Part shown: positions 27,537 through 36,580 of the stretch, one piece after another
Numbering within the stretch: the first letter of the stretch is position 1
Layout: each line of letters opens with the position of its first letter
NCBI RefSeq assembly: GCF_015207455.1
Contig: NZ_JADEWV010000023.1
Coordinates: 1-48,322, forward strand
From: Microcoleus sp. LEGE 07076
GTDB taxonomy: Bacteria; Cyanobacteriota; Cyanobacteriia; Cyanobacteriales; Microcoleaceae
DNA: 48,322 bases
Reading direction: 5' to 3'
Translations under genes and position numbers: made by a program
Notes under the pieces: model-generated
Seen by the model: the letters and a program-made list of their open reading frames with translations, nothing else
Told to the model about the DNA's origin: nothing
Database searches by the model: none

Positions 27537-27869
27537 GCCAAATCGGGCATGGAGAAGAGGCAGATCGTGCGGTATGAAAGCATCGGATGAGGAATTGGGA
27601 AGTGTAAGTTTTGGGTGTTGAGGTTGCCTGCCAGGACGCAGCGGCGATCGCGCGCGTGCAAACTCAAAACTGGGAAAATCCAAATTTAGGCACTCTCTGA
27701 ATCCTCCATGTCGCATCCTTAATATTTTTGTAAACATAATGTTGCAAAAAATATTAAAATGTAACAAAAAGCTCCATATACTTATGTGGTAAGTCGCTCG
27801 GGAGTGCAAGATCGGGTGCTGTGTAGTATTATAGTATTATAACAGCAACACAAAATCAAGGAGGTAGCT
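27537..27869 (+). promoter_or_regulatory. rpsG-fusA spacer with likely fusA promoter and strong Shine-Dalgarno
   Basis: The spacer is 333 bp with no gene. Near its end, overlapping -10-like hexamers stand in TAGTATTATAGTATTATAAC (about 27826-27843). AAGGAGGT at 27858-27865 precedes the GTG start of fusA by 4 bases, an unusually complete Shine-Dalgarno. fusA may thus have its own promoter besides read-through. Confidence 0.5.
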
Positions 27870-29942
27870 GTGGCACGTACCGTCCCGCTAGAAAAAACTC
27901 GCAACATCGGCATCGCAGCCCACATTGACGCGGGCAAAACAACAACAACTGAAAGAATTCTGTTCTATTCAGGCATGGTTCACAAAATGGGTGAAGTGCA
28001 CGAGGGAACAGCAGTCACTGACTGGATGGAGCAAGAGCGGGAACGGGGCATCACGATTACTGCTGCTGCTATCACCACCAGTTGGAAAGATTACAAAATC
28101 AACATCATCGACACTCCCGGACACGTAGACTTCACGATCGAAGTCGAACGCTCGATGCGAGTGCTCGACGGAGCGATCGCAGTGTTCTGCTCGGTAGGCG
28201 GAGTGCAGCCGCAATCGGAAACAGTTTGGCGACAAGCCGATCGGTACAAAGTACCCCGGATCGTGTTTGTCAACAAAATGGACAGGATGGGTGCAAACTT
28301 CTACAAGGTGTATGGTCAAATTCGCGATCGGATGAGAGCGAACGCGATACCAGTCCAAATCCCGATCGGCAGCGAAGAAAACTTCCGGGGAATTGTAGAT
28401 TTAGTCGAAATGAAAGCCTACATCTACAACAACAACACCGGCACCGATATCGAGGAAATAGAAATCCCCGATGAGGTAAAAGAACTAGCCGCCGAATACC
28501 GCACCAAGCTGATCGAATCCGTAGCAGAAACCAGCGACGCCCTCACCGAGAAATACCTCGAAGGCGAAGAACTAACGCAAGACGAAATCCGCTCGGCCCT
28601 GCGCCGCGGAACAGTCGAAGGTACGATCGTCCCCATGCTGTGCGGTTCGGCATTCAAAAACAAAGGCGTTCAGTTGTTGTTAGATGCAGTCATCGACTAC
28701 CTGCCCTCGCCCTTGGAAGTGCCCCCAATTCAAGGACTCCTGCCCAACGGCGAAACCGCAGAACGACCAGCAGACGACAGCGCGCCACTGTCAGCCCTAG
28801 CGTTCAAAATCATGGCAGACCCCTACGGCCGCCTGACCTTCGTTCGCGTCTACTCCGGTATCCTCAAAAAAGGCACCTACGTCCTCAACTCCACCAAAGA
28901 CAAAAAAGAGCGGGTTTCTCGCTTAATTGTCCTCAAAGCTGACGATCGCATCGAAGTTGAGGAACTGCGCGCCGGAGACTTGGGAGCAGTCTTGGGTTTG
29001 AAAGACACGTTCACAGGCGACACCCTCTGCGAAGAAGGTTCCCCAGTGATTCTGGAATCCCTGTTTATTCCAGAACCAGTCATCTCCGTGGCTGTCGAAC
29101 CCAAAACCAAACAAGACATGGAGAAGCTCTCCAAAGCCCTCCAGTCCCTCTCCGAAGAAGACCCTACCTTCCGAGTCAACGTTGACCCAGAAACCAACCA
29201 GACAGTCATCGCCGGCATGGGCGAACTGCACCTGGAAATCCTGGTAGACAGAATGCTGCGGGAATTCAAAGTAGAAGCCAACGTGGGTCAGCCGCAAGTA
29301 GCCTACCGCGAAACCATTCGCAAAGCCGTCCGCGCCGAAGGTAAATTTATCCGCCAAAGCGGCGGTAAAGGTCAGTACGGTCACGTCGTGATCGAACTCG
29401 AACCAACAGAAGTAGGAACCGGCTTTGAATTTGTCTCCAAAATTGTCGGCGGCACTGTACCCAAAGAGTACATCGGCCCTGCCGAACAAGGGATGAAAGA
29501 AGCCTGCGAATCGGGTATTGTAGCAGGATATCCCGTGATCGACCTCAAAGCTACTATGGTAGACGGGTCTTTTCACGACGTAGACTCCTCAGAAATGGCA
29601 TTTAAGATCGCCGGTTCAATGGCGATCAAAGAAGCCGTGATGAAGGCGTCGCCAGTGCTGCTAGAGCCTATGATGAAAGTAGAGGTAGAAGTTCCCGAAG
29701 ATTACATCGGGAACGTCATCGGAGACCTCAACTCGCGTCGGGGTCAGATCGAGGGTCAAGAGACGGATCGGGGAACTGCCAAAGTTTCTGTAAAGGTTCC
29801 ACTAGCAGAAATGTTTGGTTACGCTACCGACATTCGCTCGAAAACCCAAGGTCGAGGCATCTTCACAATGGAATTCAGCCATTACGAAGAAGTGCCGCGA
29901 AATGTGGCTGAAGCCATTATCGCTAAGAACAAAGGAAACTAA
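27870..29942 (+). CDS. fusA: elongation factor G
   Basis: The 690-residue GTPase moves the ribosome along mRNA. G motifs are [15 protein letters not shown] (P-loop), [15 protein letters not shown] and NKMDRMGAN. Domains IV and V follow ([53 protein letters not shown]). GTG start, supported by the preceding AAGGAGGT. No unusual change seen. Confidence 0.98.
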   Translation: MARTVPLEKTRNIGIAAHIDAGKTTTTERILFYSGMVHKMGEVHEGTAVTDWMEQERERGITITAAAITTSWKDYKINIIDTPGHVDFTIEVERSMRVLDGAIAVFCSVGGVQPQSETVWRQADRYKVPRIVFVNKMDRMGANFYKVYGQIRDRMRANAIPVQIPIGSEENFRGIVDLVEMKAYIYNNNTGTDIEEIEIPDEVKELAAEYRTKLIESVAETSDALTEKYLEGEELTQDEIRSALRRGTVEGTIVPMLCGSAFKNKGVQLLLDAVIDYLPSPLEVPPIQGLLPNGETAERPADDSAPLSALAFKIMADPYGRLTFVRVYSGILKKGTYVLNSTKDKKERVSRLIVLKADDRIEVEELRAGDLGAVLGLKDTFTGDTLCEEGSPVILESLFIPEPVISVAVEPKTKQDMEKLSKALQSLSEEDPTFRVNVDPETNQTVIAGMGELHLEILVDRMLREFKVEANVGQPQVAYRETIRKAVRAEGKFIRQSGGKGQYGHVVIELEPTEVGTGFEFVSKIVGGTVPKEYIGPAEQGMKEACESGIVAGYPVIDLKATMVDGSFHDVDSSEMAFKIAGSMAIKEAVMKASPVLLEPMMKVEVEVPEDYIGNVIGDLNSRRGQIEGQETDRGTAKVSVKVPLAEMFGYATDIRSKTQGRGIFTMEFSHYEEVPRNVAEAIIAKNKGN

Positions 29943-30044
29943 TGATTTTTGGATTTTAGATTTTGGATTTTGGATTGAATCCAAAGTCTAGAATCTAAAA
30001 TCTCAAGTCTAAAATCGCTAAAAAAAACAAGGAACAGATCGAGA

Positions 30045-31274
30045 ATGGCACGCGCAAAATTTGAACGGAACAAACCCCACGTAAACATCGGCACGATCGG
30101 TCACGTTGACCACGGCAAAACAACCTTGACCGCCGCGATTACGATGACTCTATCTGCACTGGGTCAAGCAAAGGGGAAGAACTACGCCGACATCGACGCT
30201 GCACCCGAAGAAAAAGCACGGGGTATTACGATCAATACCGCTCACGTAGAATACGAAACCACAGAGCGTCACTACGCTCACGTTGATTGTCCCGGACACG
30301 CTGACTATGTGAAAAACATGATCACCGGTGCAGCTCAAATGGACGGCGGCATCCTCGTAGTTTCAGCAGCAGACGGCCCCATGCCTCAGACTCGCGAACA
30401 CATCCTGCTAGCTAAGCAAGTTGGGGTTCCCAGCCTGGTTGTCTTCCTGAACAAGGAAGACATGGTGGATGACGCTGAACTGTTGGAATTGGTAGAACTG
30501 GAAGTTCGCGAACTATTGAGCTCTTACGATTTTGATGGTGATAATATCCCCATCGTGACTGGTTCGGGATTGAAAGCTCTCGAAGCGATGCTGGCTAATC
30601 CCAAGACAATCAAGGGCGAAAATGAGTGGGTTGACAAGATTTACAAGCTGATGGAAGAAGTCGATTCTTACATCCCTACTCCAGAACGCGAAATAGACAA
30701 GCCTTTCTTGATGGCAGTTGAAGACGTATTCTCGATTACAGGTCGGGGTACTGTGGCTACCGGCAGGATTGAGCGCGGGAAAGTCAAAGTCGGCGAAACA
30801 GTGGAAGTGATCGGTCTTAAGGACACTCGCAGCACTACGGTGACTGGTGTGGAAATGTTCACCAAGTCGTTGGATGAAGGTTTGGCCGGCGATAATGTGG
30901 GTCTACTTCTGCGGGGGATTTTGAAGGCTGATATTGAAAGAGGCATGGTAATTGCTAAGCCAAAATCTATCAGTCCTCACACTCAGTTTGAATCTGAAGT
31001 TTACATTCTGAAGAAGGAAGAAGGTGGTCGTCACACGCCCTTCTTCTCCGGCTACCGCCCTCAGTTCTACGTTCGTACAACTGATGTAACTGGCACGATC
31101 GCAGCGTTCACGGCTGATGACGGTGCAGAGGTTGAAATGGTGATGCCAGGTGACCGGATTAAAATGACTGTTGAGCTGATTCACCCGATCGCGATCGAAC
31201 AAGGAATGCGCTTCGCCATCCGCGAAGGCGGCCGCACCGTCGGCGCTGGTGTTGTTTCCAAAATCCTCAAGTAG
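30045..31274 (+). CDS. tuf: elongation factor Tu
   Basis: The 409-residue GTPase delivers aminoacyl-tRNA. Motifs: [46 protein letters not shown]. The C-terminal barrel includes [20 protein letters not shown] and [13 protein letters not shown]. It is slightly longer than E. coli EF-Tu owing to an insert after GLKALEAML, usual in cyanobacteria and plastids. ATCTAAAATC-type inverted repeats fill the 102-bp spacer before it. Confidence 0.98.
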   Translation: MARAKFERNKPHVNIGTIGHVDHGKTTLTAAITMTLSALGQAKGKNYADIDAAPEEKARGITINTAHVEYETTERHYAHVDCPGHADYVKNMITGAAQMDGGILVVSAADGPMPQTREHILLAKQVGVPSLVVFLNKEDMVDDAELLELVELEVRELLSSYDFDGDNIPIVTGSGLKALEAMLANPKTIKGENEWVDKIYKLMEEVDSYIPTPEREIDKPFLMAVEDVFSITGRGTVATGRIERGKVKVGETVEVIGLKDTRSTTVTGVEMFTKSLDEGLAGDNVGLLLRGILKADIERGMVIAKPKSISPHTQFESEVYILKKEEGGRHTPFFSGYRPQFYVRTTDVTGTIAAFTADDGAEVEMVMPGDRIKMTVELIHPIAIEQGMRFAIREGGRTVGAGVVSKILK

Positions 31275-31296
31275 GACTACGCTAACAGCCTAATTA

Positions 31297-31334
31297 GCAG
31301 AAAAGCCGCCAAATGTAAATAGGCTTTTCTGCTA
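31297..31334 (+). terminator. hairpin after tuf
   Basis: AGCAGAAAAGCC and GGCTTTTCTGCT pair over 12 bp, 22 bp past the tuf stop. No long T-run follows, so it may be an attenuating or mRNA-end hairpin rather than a full stop before rpsJ. Confidence 0.6.
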
Positions 31335-31340
31335 TTTAGT

Positions 31341-31484
31341 GAGTAGTTAGTAGTTATTGGTTGGTAGTTATTGGTTGGTAGTTATTGGTTAGTAGTTAGT
31401 AGTTATTGATTAAATGTTCGATAACAAGTAACAAATAACAAGTAACAAATAACAAATAACAAATAACAAATAACAAATAACAAA
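31341..31484. repeat. heptamer tandem tracts (TTATTGG-type, then AAATAAC)
   Basis: Two period-7 tracts in series. The first repeats GTAGTTATTGGTTG (14-mer) three or more times. The second is AAATAAC repeated about five times with GTAACAA variants, ending 28 bp before rpsJ. Confidence 0.9.
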
Positions 31485-31512
31485 CAGAACCTAGAAAATT
31501 CAAGAAACCAAA

Positions 31513-31830
31513 ATGGCAACAATTCAACAGCAAAAAATTCGCATTCGCCTCAAAGCTTTTGACAGACGCATTCTAGACGCATCATGCGAAAAGATTGTAG
31601 ATACAGCAAATCGGACAGCCGCCACTGCGATCGGCCCGATTCCCCTACCGACAAAACGGCGGATTTATTGCTTGCTGCGATCGCCCCACGTTGACAAAGA
31701 TTCTCGCGAACACTTTGAAACCCGCACGCACCGCCGCATCATCGACATTCATCAGCCTTCTGCTAAAACAATTGACGCTTTGATGAAACTGGATTTGCCA
31801 GCCGGCGTAGATATCGAAGTCAAGCTGTAG
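31513..31830 (+). CDS. rpsJ: 30S ribosomal protein S10
   Basis: 105 residues with [56 protein letters not shown] and the C-terminal [10 protein letters not shown]. It is part of the 30S head and also a NusG partner. In cyanobacteria it closes the str cluster rather than starting the S10 operon. Confidence 0.98.
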   Translation: MATIQQQKIRIRLKAFDRRILDASCEKIVDTANRTAATAIGPIPLPTKRRIYCLLRSPHVDKDSREHFETRTHRRIIDIHQPSAKTIDALMKLDLPAGVDIEVKL

Positions 31831-31856
31831 ATTGACAGTTTCGGAAATAACAAAAG

Positions 31857-31891
31857 AAGGAACAATGGAAAAATACATTGTTCCTTTTTTT
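31857..31891 (+). terminator. rho-independent terminator after rpsJ
   Basis: Stem AAGGAACAATG / CATTGTTCCTT (11 bp, loop GAAAAATA) followed by a T-run at 31885-31891. It marks the end of the translation cluster. Confidence 0.93.
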
Positions 31892-31910
31892 ATCAAATGT
31901 ACGGGTAGTC

Positions 31911-31974
31911 AGAAACCTGGTTTTTGCCATAATACTTGATAACAGCCGTAGAAATAGGAAAAAACCCGGTTTCT
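31911..31974. repeat. 64-bp palindrome family AGAAACCGGGTTT, copy 1
   Basis: Left end AGAAACCTGGTTTTT, right end AAAAACCCGGTTTCT. 64 bp, exactly the length of the copies at 33073-33136 and 36380-36443, with a partly similar interior. It stands just after the rpsJ terminator. Confidence 0.88.
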
Positions 31975-32047
31975 TTGGTGTGATGTATAGCCTTTCTCAG
32001 AAAGATGAGGTACGGTCGAGAATTGGTAATAGGTAATAGGTAATTAG

Positions 32048-32220
32048 TAAGAGACTGTTGGCGAATTCGCCCAGGGTGTTACCCCTCACCTCGCTTGAGG
32101 CTGTATTTCCGTTCACTATTGGTAGTTAAGAGCTATATGGTCAATTAGACATTTAGTCTAGAACCACTATTTTTAGGGGTAAGGGGTGAAGCCCTTTATT
32201 GATTCGCCAACAGTCTCTTA
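32048..32220. mobile_element. miniature element nested inside the previous one
   Basis: Perfect 19-bp inverted ends TAAGAGACTGTTGGCGAAT (32048-32066) and the complement at 32202-32220. The TA at each border fits a Tc1/IS630-type TA duplication. The inner flanks (TTACCCCTCACC and GGGGTAAGGGGTGAAG) also pair. 173 bp, non-coding. Confidence 0.85.
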
Positions 32221-32247
32221 GTAATGCCCTATACCCACGATCCTCAT

Positions 32248-32287
32248 GCCCCATTACCCATTACCCATTACCCATTACCCATTACCC
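32248..32287. repeat. heptanucleotide tandem repeat CCATTAC
   Basis: Five to six units of CCATTAC within the outer miniature element, just before its right end. Confidence 0.9.
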
Positions 32288-32349
32288 TGTACCTCACCTA
32301 ACTGAGAAAGGCTATATAATAGTAAATTACTAAAAAAGGAAGTTTAAAT

Positions 32350-32688
32350 ATGGAACTGAATCAGTATTTTGATTTCTTGGCACCGGACGATATTAGGATT
32401 AAAGGACATCGCATCGGGATTGAAACGGTGCTGTATGAGTATTTGTATCGGGAACGCACCCCTGAAGAAATTCAGCAACTTTATCCATCTCTAACTTTAG
32501 CAGAAGTTTACACGACTATTTTGTATTATTTACTAAACAAGGAATCAGTAAGTCAATATATACAAGATTGGTTGGAATGGTCGCATCAACAGCGAAAAAT
32601 GCAAGCAGCAAATCCTCATCCCGCTGCGGAAAGATTGCGAAAATTGAAAGCTGAACGGGAAAAGCAAAATGCGATCCAGGGTGCTTGA
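32350..32688 (+). CDS. DUF433-family protein (antitoxin-like)
   Basis: The 112-residue protein reads LNQYFDFLAPDDIRIKGHRIG, YLYRERTPEEIQQLYPSLTL and AEVYTTILYYLLNKESVSQYI, the winged-helix arrangement of DUF433. In many genomes DUF433 is paired with a DUF5615 PIN-like gene. The C-terminus is a long basic helix (RKMQAANPHPAAERLRKLKAEREK). AAGGAAG lies just upstream of the ATG at 32350. The gene for the DUF5615 partner starts 4 bases after the stop. Confidence 0.82.
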   Translation: MELNQYFDFLAPDDIRIKGHRIGIETVLYEYLYRERTPEEIQQLYPSLTLAEVYTTILYYLLNKESVSQYIQDWLEWSHQQRKMQAANPHPAAERLRKLKAEREKQNAIQGA

Positions 32689-32691
32689 TGA

Positions 32692-33054
32692 ATGGGGCTT
32701 AAATATTTTATGGATGAGAATGTTACGCCAATTTATGCCACACAGCTTCGCCGGAAACGCCCAGATTTAGTAGTTTGGGCAGTGGGCGATATTGGTACGC
32801 CTCCGAAAAGTACGCTCGATCCGGAGATTTTGATTTGGTGTGAGGATAACGGTTTTATTTTAGTGACGAACAACCGCAAGTCAATGCCCGTCCATCTGGC
32901 AGATAATATGGCTGAAGGCAGACATATTCCAGGGATTTTCCTTCTCAACTCAGATTTAAGTATTGGGCAAAATATTGAGGAATTAATTTTGATTGCTGAT
33001 GGTTCATTCGATGATGAATACCAAGATCGGATCGTCCATCTTCCATTAACATAA
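32692..33054 (+). CDS. DUF5615 PIN-like protein (toxin-like)
   Basis: A 120-residue PIN-like fold: KYFMDENVTPIYATQLRRK (first Asp/Glu/Asn cluster), WAVGDIGTPPKSTLDPEIL, WCEDNGFILVTNNRKSMP (Asp near the second strand, then TNNR) and GIFLLNSDLSIGQNIEEL. Such proteins are predicted RNases or toxin halves with DUF433 partners; activity has not generally been shown. ATG 32692 (MGLKYF) follows the upstream gene with 3 bases between, so the two are co-transcribed and perhaps translationally coupled. Confidence 0.8.
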   Translation: MGLKYFMDENVTPIYATQLRRKRPDLVVWAVGDIGTPPKSTLDPEILIWCEDNGFILVTNNRKSMPVHLADNMAEGRHIPGIFLLNSDLSIGQNIEELILIADGSFDDEYQDRIVHLPLT

Positions 33055-33072
33055 ACTGATACGCGGGTGACC

Positions 33073-33136
33073 AGAAACCGGGTTTTTACGAGAATATTTC
33101 GTTACAAATGTAGAAACTCAAAAAAACCCGGTTTCT
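33073..33136. repeat. 64-bp palindrome family AGAAACCGGGTTT, copy 2
   Basis: AGAAACCGGGTTTTT at the left and AAAAACCCGGTTTCT at the right, separated by a 34-bp interior containing TTCGTTACAAATG. It lies between the DUF5615 gene and the LRR-Roc-COR gene. Just after it, another GCGGGTTTCTTTGG half repeats. Confidence 0.9.
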
Positions 33137-33206
33137 TGGATTGTGATGCGCGGGTTTCTTTGGTTGTGATGCGTAATAATACGAAGACTACGGAGAGAGA
33201 AAAGGT

Positions 33207-36080
33207 ATGACGCGAGAAGAAGCACTGCGGCGAATTGACATAGCGGCGGCGGAACAATTGACTCAACTGGATTTGGCAAGGTTGGGGTTGAAGGAATTGC
33301 CGCCGGAGATTGGCAAAATGTCGAATTTGAGACAGCTTAACCTCAGTTTCAATCAGATTACAGAAATTCCCGAACTGCTGGGAAAACTGTCGAATTTGAC
33401 ACAGCTTTACCTCTGGAACAATCAGATTACAGAAATTCCCGAAGTGCTGGGGAAACTGTCGAATTTGACAGAGCTTTACCTCACTAACAATCAGATTACA
33501 GAAATTCCCGAAGTGCTGGGCAAACTGTCGAATTTGACACAGCTTGACCTCAGTACCAATCAGATTACAGAAATTCCCGAAGTGCTGGGAAAACTGTCGA
33601 ATTTGACACAGCTTTACCTCAGTAACAATCAGATTACAGAAATTCCCGAAGTGCTGGGGAAACTGTCGAATTTGACAGAGCTTTACCTCAGTACCAATCA
33701 GATTACAGAAATTCCCGAAGTGCTGGGAAAACTGTCGAATTTGACACAGCTTTACCTCAGTGCCAATCAGATTACAGAAATTCCCGAAGTGCTGGGAAAA
33801 CTGTCGAATTTGACACAGATTCACCTCAGTGCCAATCAGATTACAGAAATTCCCGAAGTGCTGGGAAAACTGTCGAATTTGACACAGATTCACCTCTGGA
33901 ACAATCAGATTACAGAAATTGCCGAAGTGCTGGGAAAACTGTCGAATTTGACACTGCTTGACCTCAGTGACAATCAGATTACAGAAATTCCCGAAGTGCT
34001 GGGCAAGCTGTCGAATTTGACAGAGCTTTACCTCAGTACCAATCAGATTACAGAAATTCCCGAAGTGCTGGGAAAACTGTCGAATTTGACAGAGCTTTAC
34101 CTCACTAACAATCAGATTACAGAAATTCCCGAAGTGCTGGGAAAACTGTCGAATTTGACACAGATTCACCTCAGTTTCAATCAGATTACAGAAATTCCCG
34201 AAGTGCTGGGGAAAATGGAGCAACTGGAACAACTGGATTTGCGGGGCAATCCGATACCAATTCCGCCGGAAATCCTGGGCAGCAATCAATCATATCAACC
34301 GGGCGATTTGCTTACTATTCTTGATTTCTACTTCCAAACCCGCGACCCCGACGCTACCGAAGAACTCAACGAAGCCAAACTTTTGATTGTCGGCGAAGGC
34401 GAAGCGGGAAAAACCACCCTAGCCAACAAACTCCTCAACCCCAACTACGAACTCAAAGAACGAGAACCCACCACCGAAGGCATTGATGTCCTATCCTGGG
34501 AATTCCCACAACCCAATGGCAAACCTTTCCGCGTTCACGTCTGGGACTTTGGCGGACAGGAAATCTACCACGCCACCCACCAATTTTTCCTCACCGAACG
34601 TTCTCTGTATGTCCTCCTCGTCGATAACCGCCGCCAAAACCCCAACCTCTGCTACTGGCTGAGAATCATCGAACTCCTCAGCAACGGCAGTCCCGTCTTT
34701 CTCGTCCAAAACGAAAAAGAAGACATCCGCTGCGAAATCAACCTCTCCCAACAGCGGCGGGACTTTCCCAACCTAGAAAAAGATTTCGCTACCAATCTCG
34801 CCACCAATCGCGGACTGGAAGCCCTGCAACGCGCCTTACAAAACCGCATCGCCACCCTCGAACACATGAGTACGCCCATCCCGAAACGCTGGGCAAATGT
34901 CCGCCACGCTTTGGAAAACTATTCCCAACGCCAAACCCACATCGAAGTCGGTGAATTTTTCAACATCTGCGTTAGCCAAGGTTTCAAAAAGTCGGATAAA
35001 CCCGCCATGTTGGGTCTCAGCAAATACCTCCACGACTTGGGTATTATCCTGCATTTCCAAAAAGATCCGATCCTCAAAAATGTAGTTATCCTGCGTCCCG
35101 AATTGGCAACTAAGGCTGTTTACAAAGTCGTAGGCAACCAAAAAATTACCGACAATGGAGAAGTCACGGACAACGCAGAAATCATCGACAATTACGGGTA
35201 TTTCACCCAAGAAAACCTGAAGCAAATTTGGGGCGACACACAATACCGAGACTTGCACGATGAACTGCTACACTTAATGAAACACTTCAAATTGTGTTAC
35301 GAAATCCCCTGCCAACAAGGACAATATATCGCCCCGCAACTTCTCCCCCTCGAAATTCCCAACTACGACTGGGACGACACCGATAACCTGATTTTGCGCT
35401 ACGAATACGACTTCATGCCCAAAGGCATTATTACCCGCTTCATCGTAGAAATGCACTTGTTAATCTACCGCCCTCAATCCGATTTACCAAAGGGTAAAGG
35501 TGATATTGTCTGGCGCGATGGAGTCATCCTCGCCGACAATTACGCCAAAGCTGAAGTTATTGAGAATTACCACAAACGAGAAATCCGCATTCGAGTTTCC
35601 GGGAAGCGGAAAGAATCTCTTTTAGACCGTATCCGCCACGAACTCTGGAAAATCCATGTTACTTACGACGATCGCCTAAAATATAAAGAATTTATCCCAT
35701 GCAACTGTTCTGAATGCAAAGGCAGCCAAGAACCTCACCTCTACGATTTTGAGGGGCTGCGCCGCCGTTTGGACAAGGGCCGCTACGAAGTCGAATGCGA
35801 AAAATCTTATCAAAAGGTCAATGTGCGCGGCTTGATGGCAGATTTCCCGGACAATTTGCAACAATGGGAAGAGAAAGAGCGACTTTCTGGAATCGATCGA
35901 CCTGAATCTGGAGATAAGTCTAGTCTTCAAGTTAACATCAACTTCGACGGTAAAAAAATGACTGACACTTCTAAAACCAACATTTTCAACGGCCCGATAT
36001 CTGGTGTTGCCGACAGCGACAACGAAGTTAAAAACAATAATTCACTCAAATCAATAACGCGGATACGGCAGAAATTCTGA
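33207..36080 (+). CDS. LRR-Roc-COR (ROCO) protein, C-terminal tail frameshifted
   Basis: A 957-residue protein. Residues 38-336 are thirteen 23-residue leucine-rich repeats of the form LSNLTxLxLxxNQITEIPEVLGK, capped by MEQLEQLDLRGNPIPIPPE. The Roc GTPase starts at about 389 with P-loop GEGEAGKTTLAN (396-407), G3 VWDFGGQE and a diverged G4 (QNEKED in place of NKxD). COR follows from about 580 (AMLGLSKYLHDLGIILHF, then DLILRYEYDF-like strands and GIITRFIVEMHLLIYR). A Cys-containing basic segment (IPCNCSECKG) is near 835. ROCO proteins are dimeric G proteins, cytosolic, and in bacteria their roles are mostly unknown. The reading frame ends early at 36080; the natural tail continues in another frame (see next entry). 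Confidence 0.92.
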   Translation: MTREEALRRIDIAAAEQLTQLDLARLGLKELPPEIGKMSNLRQLNLSFNQITEIPELLGKLSNLTQLYLWNNQITEIPEVLGKLSNLTELYLTNNQITEIPEVLGKLSNLTQLDLSTNQITEIPEVLGKLSNLTQLYLSNNQITEIPEVLGKLSNLTELYLSTNQITEIPEVLGKLSNLTQLYLSANQITEIPEVLGKLSNLTQIHLSANQITEIPEVLGKLSNLTQIHLWNNQITEIAEVLGKLSNLTLLDLSDNQITEIPEVLGKLSNLTELYLSTNQITEIPEVLGKLSNLTELYLTNNQITEIPEVLGKLSNLTQIHLSFNQITEIPEVLGKMEQLEQLDLRGNPIPIPPEILGSNQSYQPGDLLTILDFYFQTRDPDATEELNEAKLLIVGEGEAGKTTLANKLLNPNYELKEREPTTEGIDVLSWEFPQPNGKPFRVHVWDFGGQEIYHATHQFFLTERSLYVLLVDNRRQNPNLCYWLRIIELLSNGSPVFLVQNEKEDIRCEINLSQQRRDFPNLEKDFATNLATNRGLEALQRALQNRIATLEHMSTPIPKRWANVRHALENYSQRQTHIEVGEFFNICVSQGFKKSDKPAMLGLSKYLHDLGIILHFQKDPILKNVVILRPELATKAVYKVVGNQKITDNGEVTDNAEIIDNYGYFTQENLKQIWGDTQYRDLHDELLHLMKHFKLCYEIPCQQGQYIAPQLLPLEIPNYDWDDTDNLILRYEYDFMPKGIITRFIVEMHLLIYRPQSDLPKGKGDIVWRDGVILADNYAKAEVIENYHKREIRIRVSGKRKESLLDRIRHELWKIHVTYDDRLKYKEFIPCNCSECKGSQEPHLYDFEGLRRRLDKGRYEVECEKSYQKVNVRGLMADFPDNLQQWEEKERLSGIDRPESGDKSSLQVNINFDGKKMTDTSKTNIFNGPISGVADSDNEVKNNNSLKSITRIRQKF
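33318..34214 (+). repeat. 13 tandem 69-bp units encoding LRRs
   Basis: Each 69-bp unit encodes one 23-residue LRR. The DNA is nearly identical between units: AATCAGATTACAGAAATTCC and GAAGTGCTGGGAAAACTGTC recur. Differences concentrate in the few codons for exposed residues. The first unit (MSNLRQLNLSFNQ, ELLGK) and one unit with IAEVLGK differ most. The pattern implies recent expansion or gene conversion. Confidence 0.95.
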
Positions 36081-36352
36081 AATTAATCGCATCTTTGCGT
36101 GACAAATGCGAGCAGTTTCCCGAAGTTGTCCGCGATGATCTAATTATTGATATCGAAGATGTGGAAGCGGAAATCCAGAAACCGAAAAACGAATGGGATA
36201 AACGCAGATTAAAGAAAAGTTTAACAGCTATTGTAGGGGCGGCGGTGGCGATCGGAGTTGGCATCGCAGGCGTAACGGAATTTGCGAATACGGCGATCGA
36301 TGTCGGCAACAAACTGGGTATCGAAATCCAGCTACCGCCAGCCACTAAATGA
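36041..36352 (+). pseudogene. frameshifted C-terminal tail of the ROCO protein
   Basis: In the frame shifted by one base after 36038-36044 the reading continues FTQINNADTAEILKLIASL, KCEQFPEVVRDDLIIDIEDV and EAEIQKPKNEWDKRRLKKSL, then a membrane-like helix TAIVGAAVAIGVGIAGV and EFANTAIDVGNKLGIEIQ, ending at TGA 36350. This tail type (helical segment, hydrophobic helix, NKLxIxI) is familiar at the ends of cyanobacterial multi-domain proteins, so I infer it belonged to the gene. A sequencing or assembly error at the A/T-rich site cannot be excluded. Confidence 0.7.
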
Positions 36353-36379
36353 GCGATCGAGACTGACGCATCAGCCCAA

Positions 36380-36443
36380 AGAAACCGGGTTTTAGGGAAT
36401 TTATGGGCAACAAGCCAAGATTTTGGGCAAAAACCCGGTTTCT
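36380..36443. repeat. 64-bp palindrome family AGAAACCGGGTTT, copy 3
   Basis: Ends AGAAACCGGGTTTT and AAAAACCCGGTTTCT, 64 bp. It begins 27 bp after the stop of the ROCO tail, so copies 2 and 3 bracket the whole ROCO gene. Confidence 0.9.
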
Positions 36444-36580
36444 GACCCTACGCGATCGGTCTCAAGCCTCGATCGCCCTCCGCGCATTTTCCGGCGATCG
36501 CCCCTGTTCCCCACCCCGGAATTCCTCAAATCAGTTAAAGTAATAAAAATAATCCCAAGTACCGTCACCTTTGAGCGACA

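Larger units (their letters stand above)
31986..32316. mobile_element. miniature element, 28-bp terminal inverted repeats
   Basis: Left TATAGCCTTTCTCAG...GAGGTAC (31986-32013) and right GTACCTCACC...GAGAAAGGCTATA (32289-32316) match over 25 of 28 bases. It is 331 bp, non-coding, and contains a second element and a CCATTAC heptamer tract. A lone related end (CACCTGAGAAAGGCTATAG) is found near 40305. Confidence 0.8.

Noticed and set aside
27240..29576. Several long minus-strand open frames across rpsG and fusA
   Set aside because: Shadows of highly biased ribosomal and elongation-factor genes on the plus strand.
33102..34289. 395-codon open frame antisense to the LRR region, rich in QHFGNFCNLI repeats
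   Set aside because: The 69-bp unit is a multiple of three, so absence of stops in one unit keeps the opposite strand open for all units. It is a shadow of the LRR repeats.
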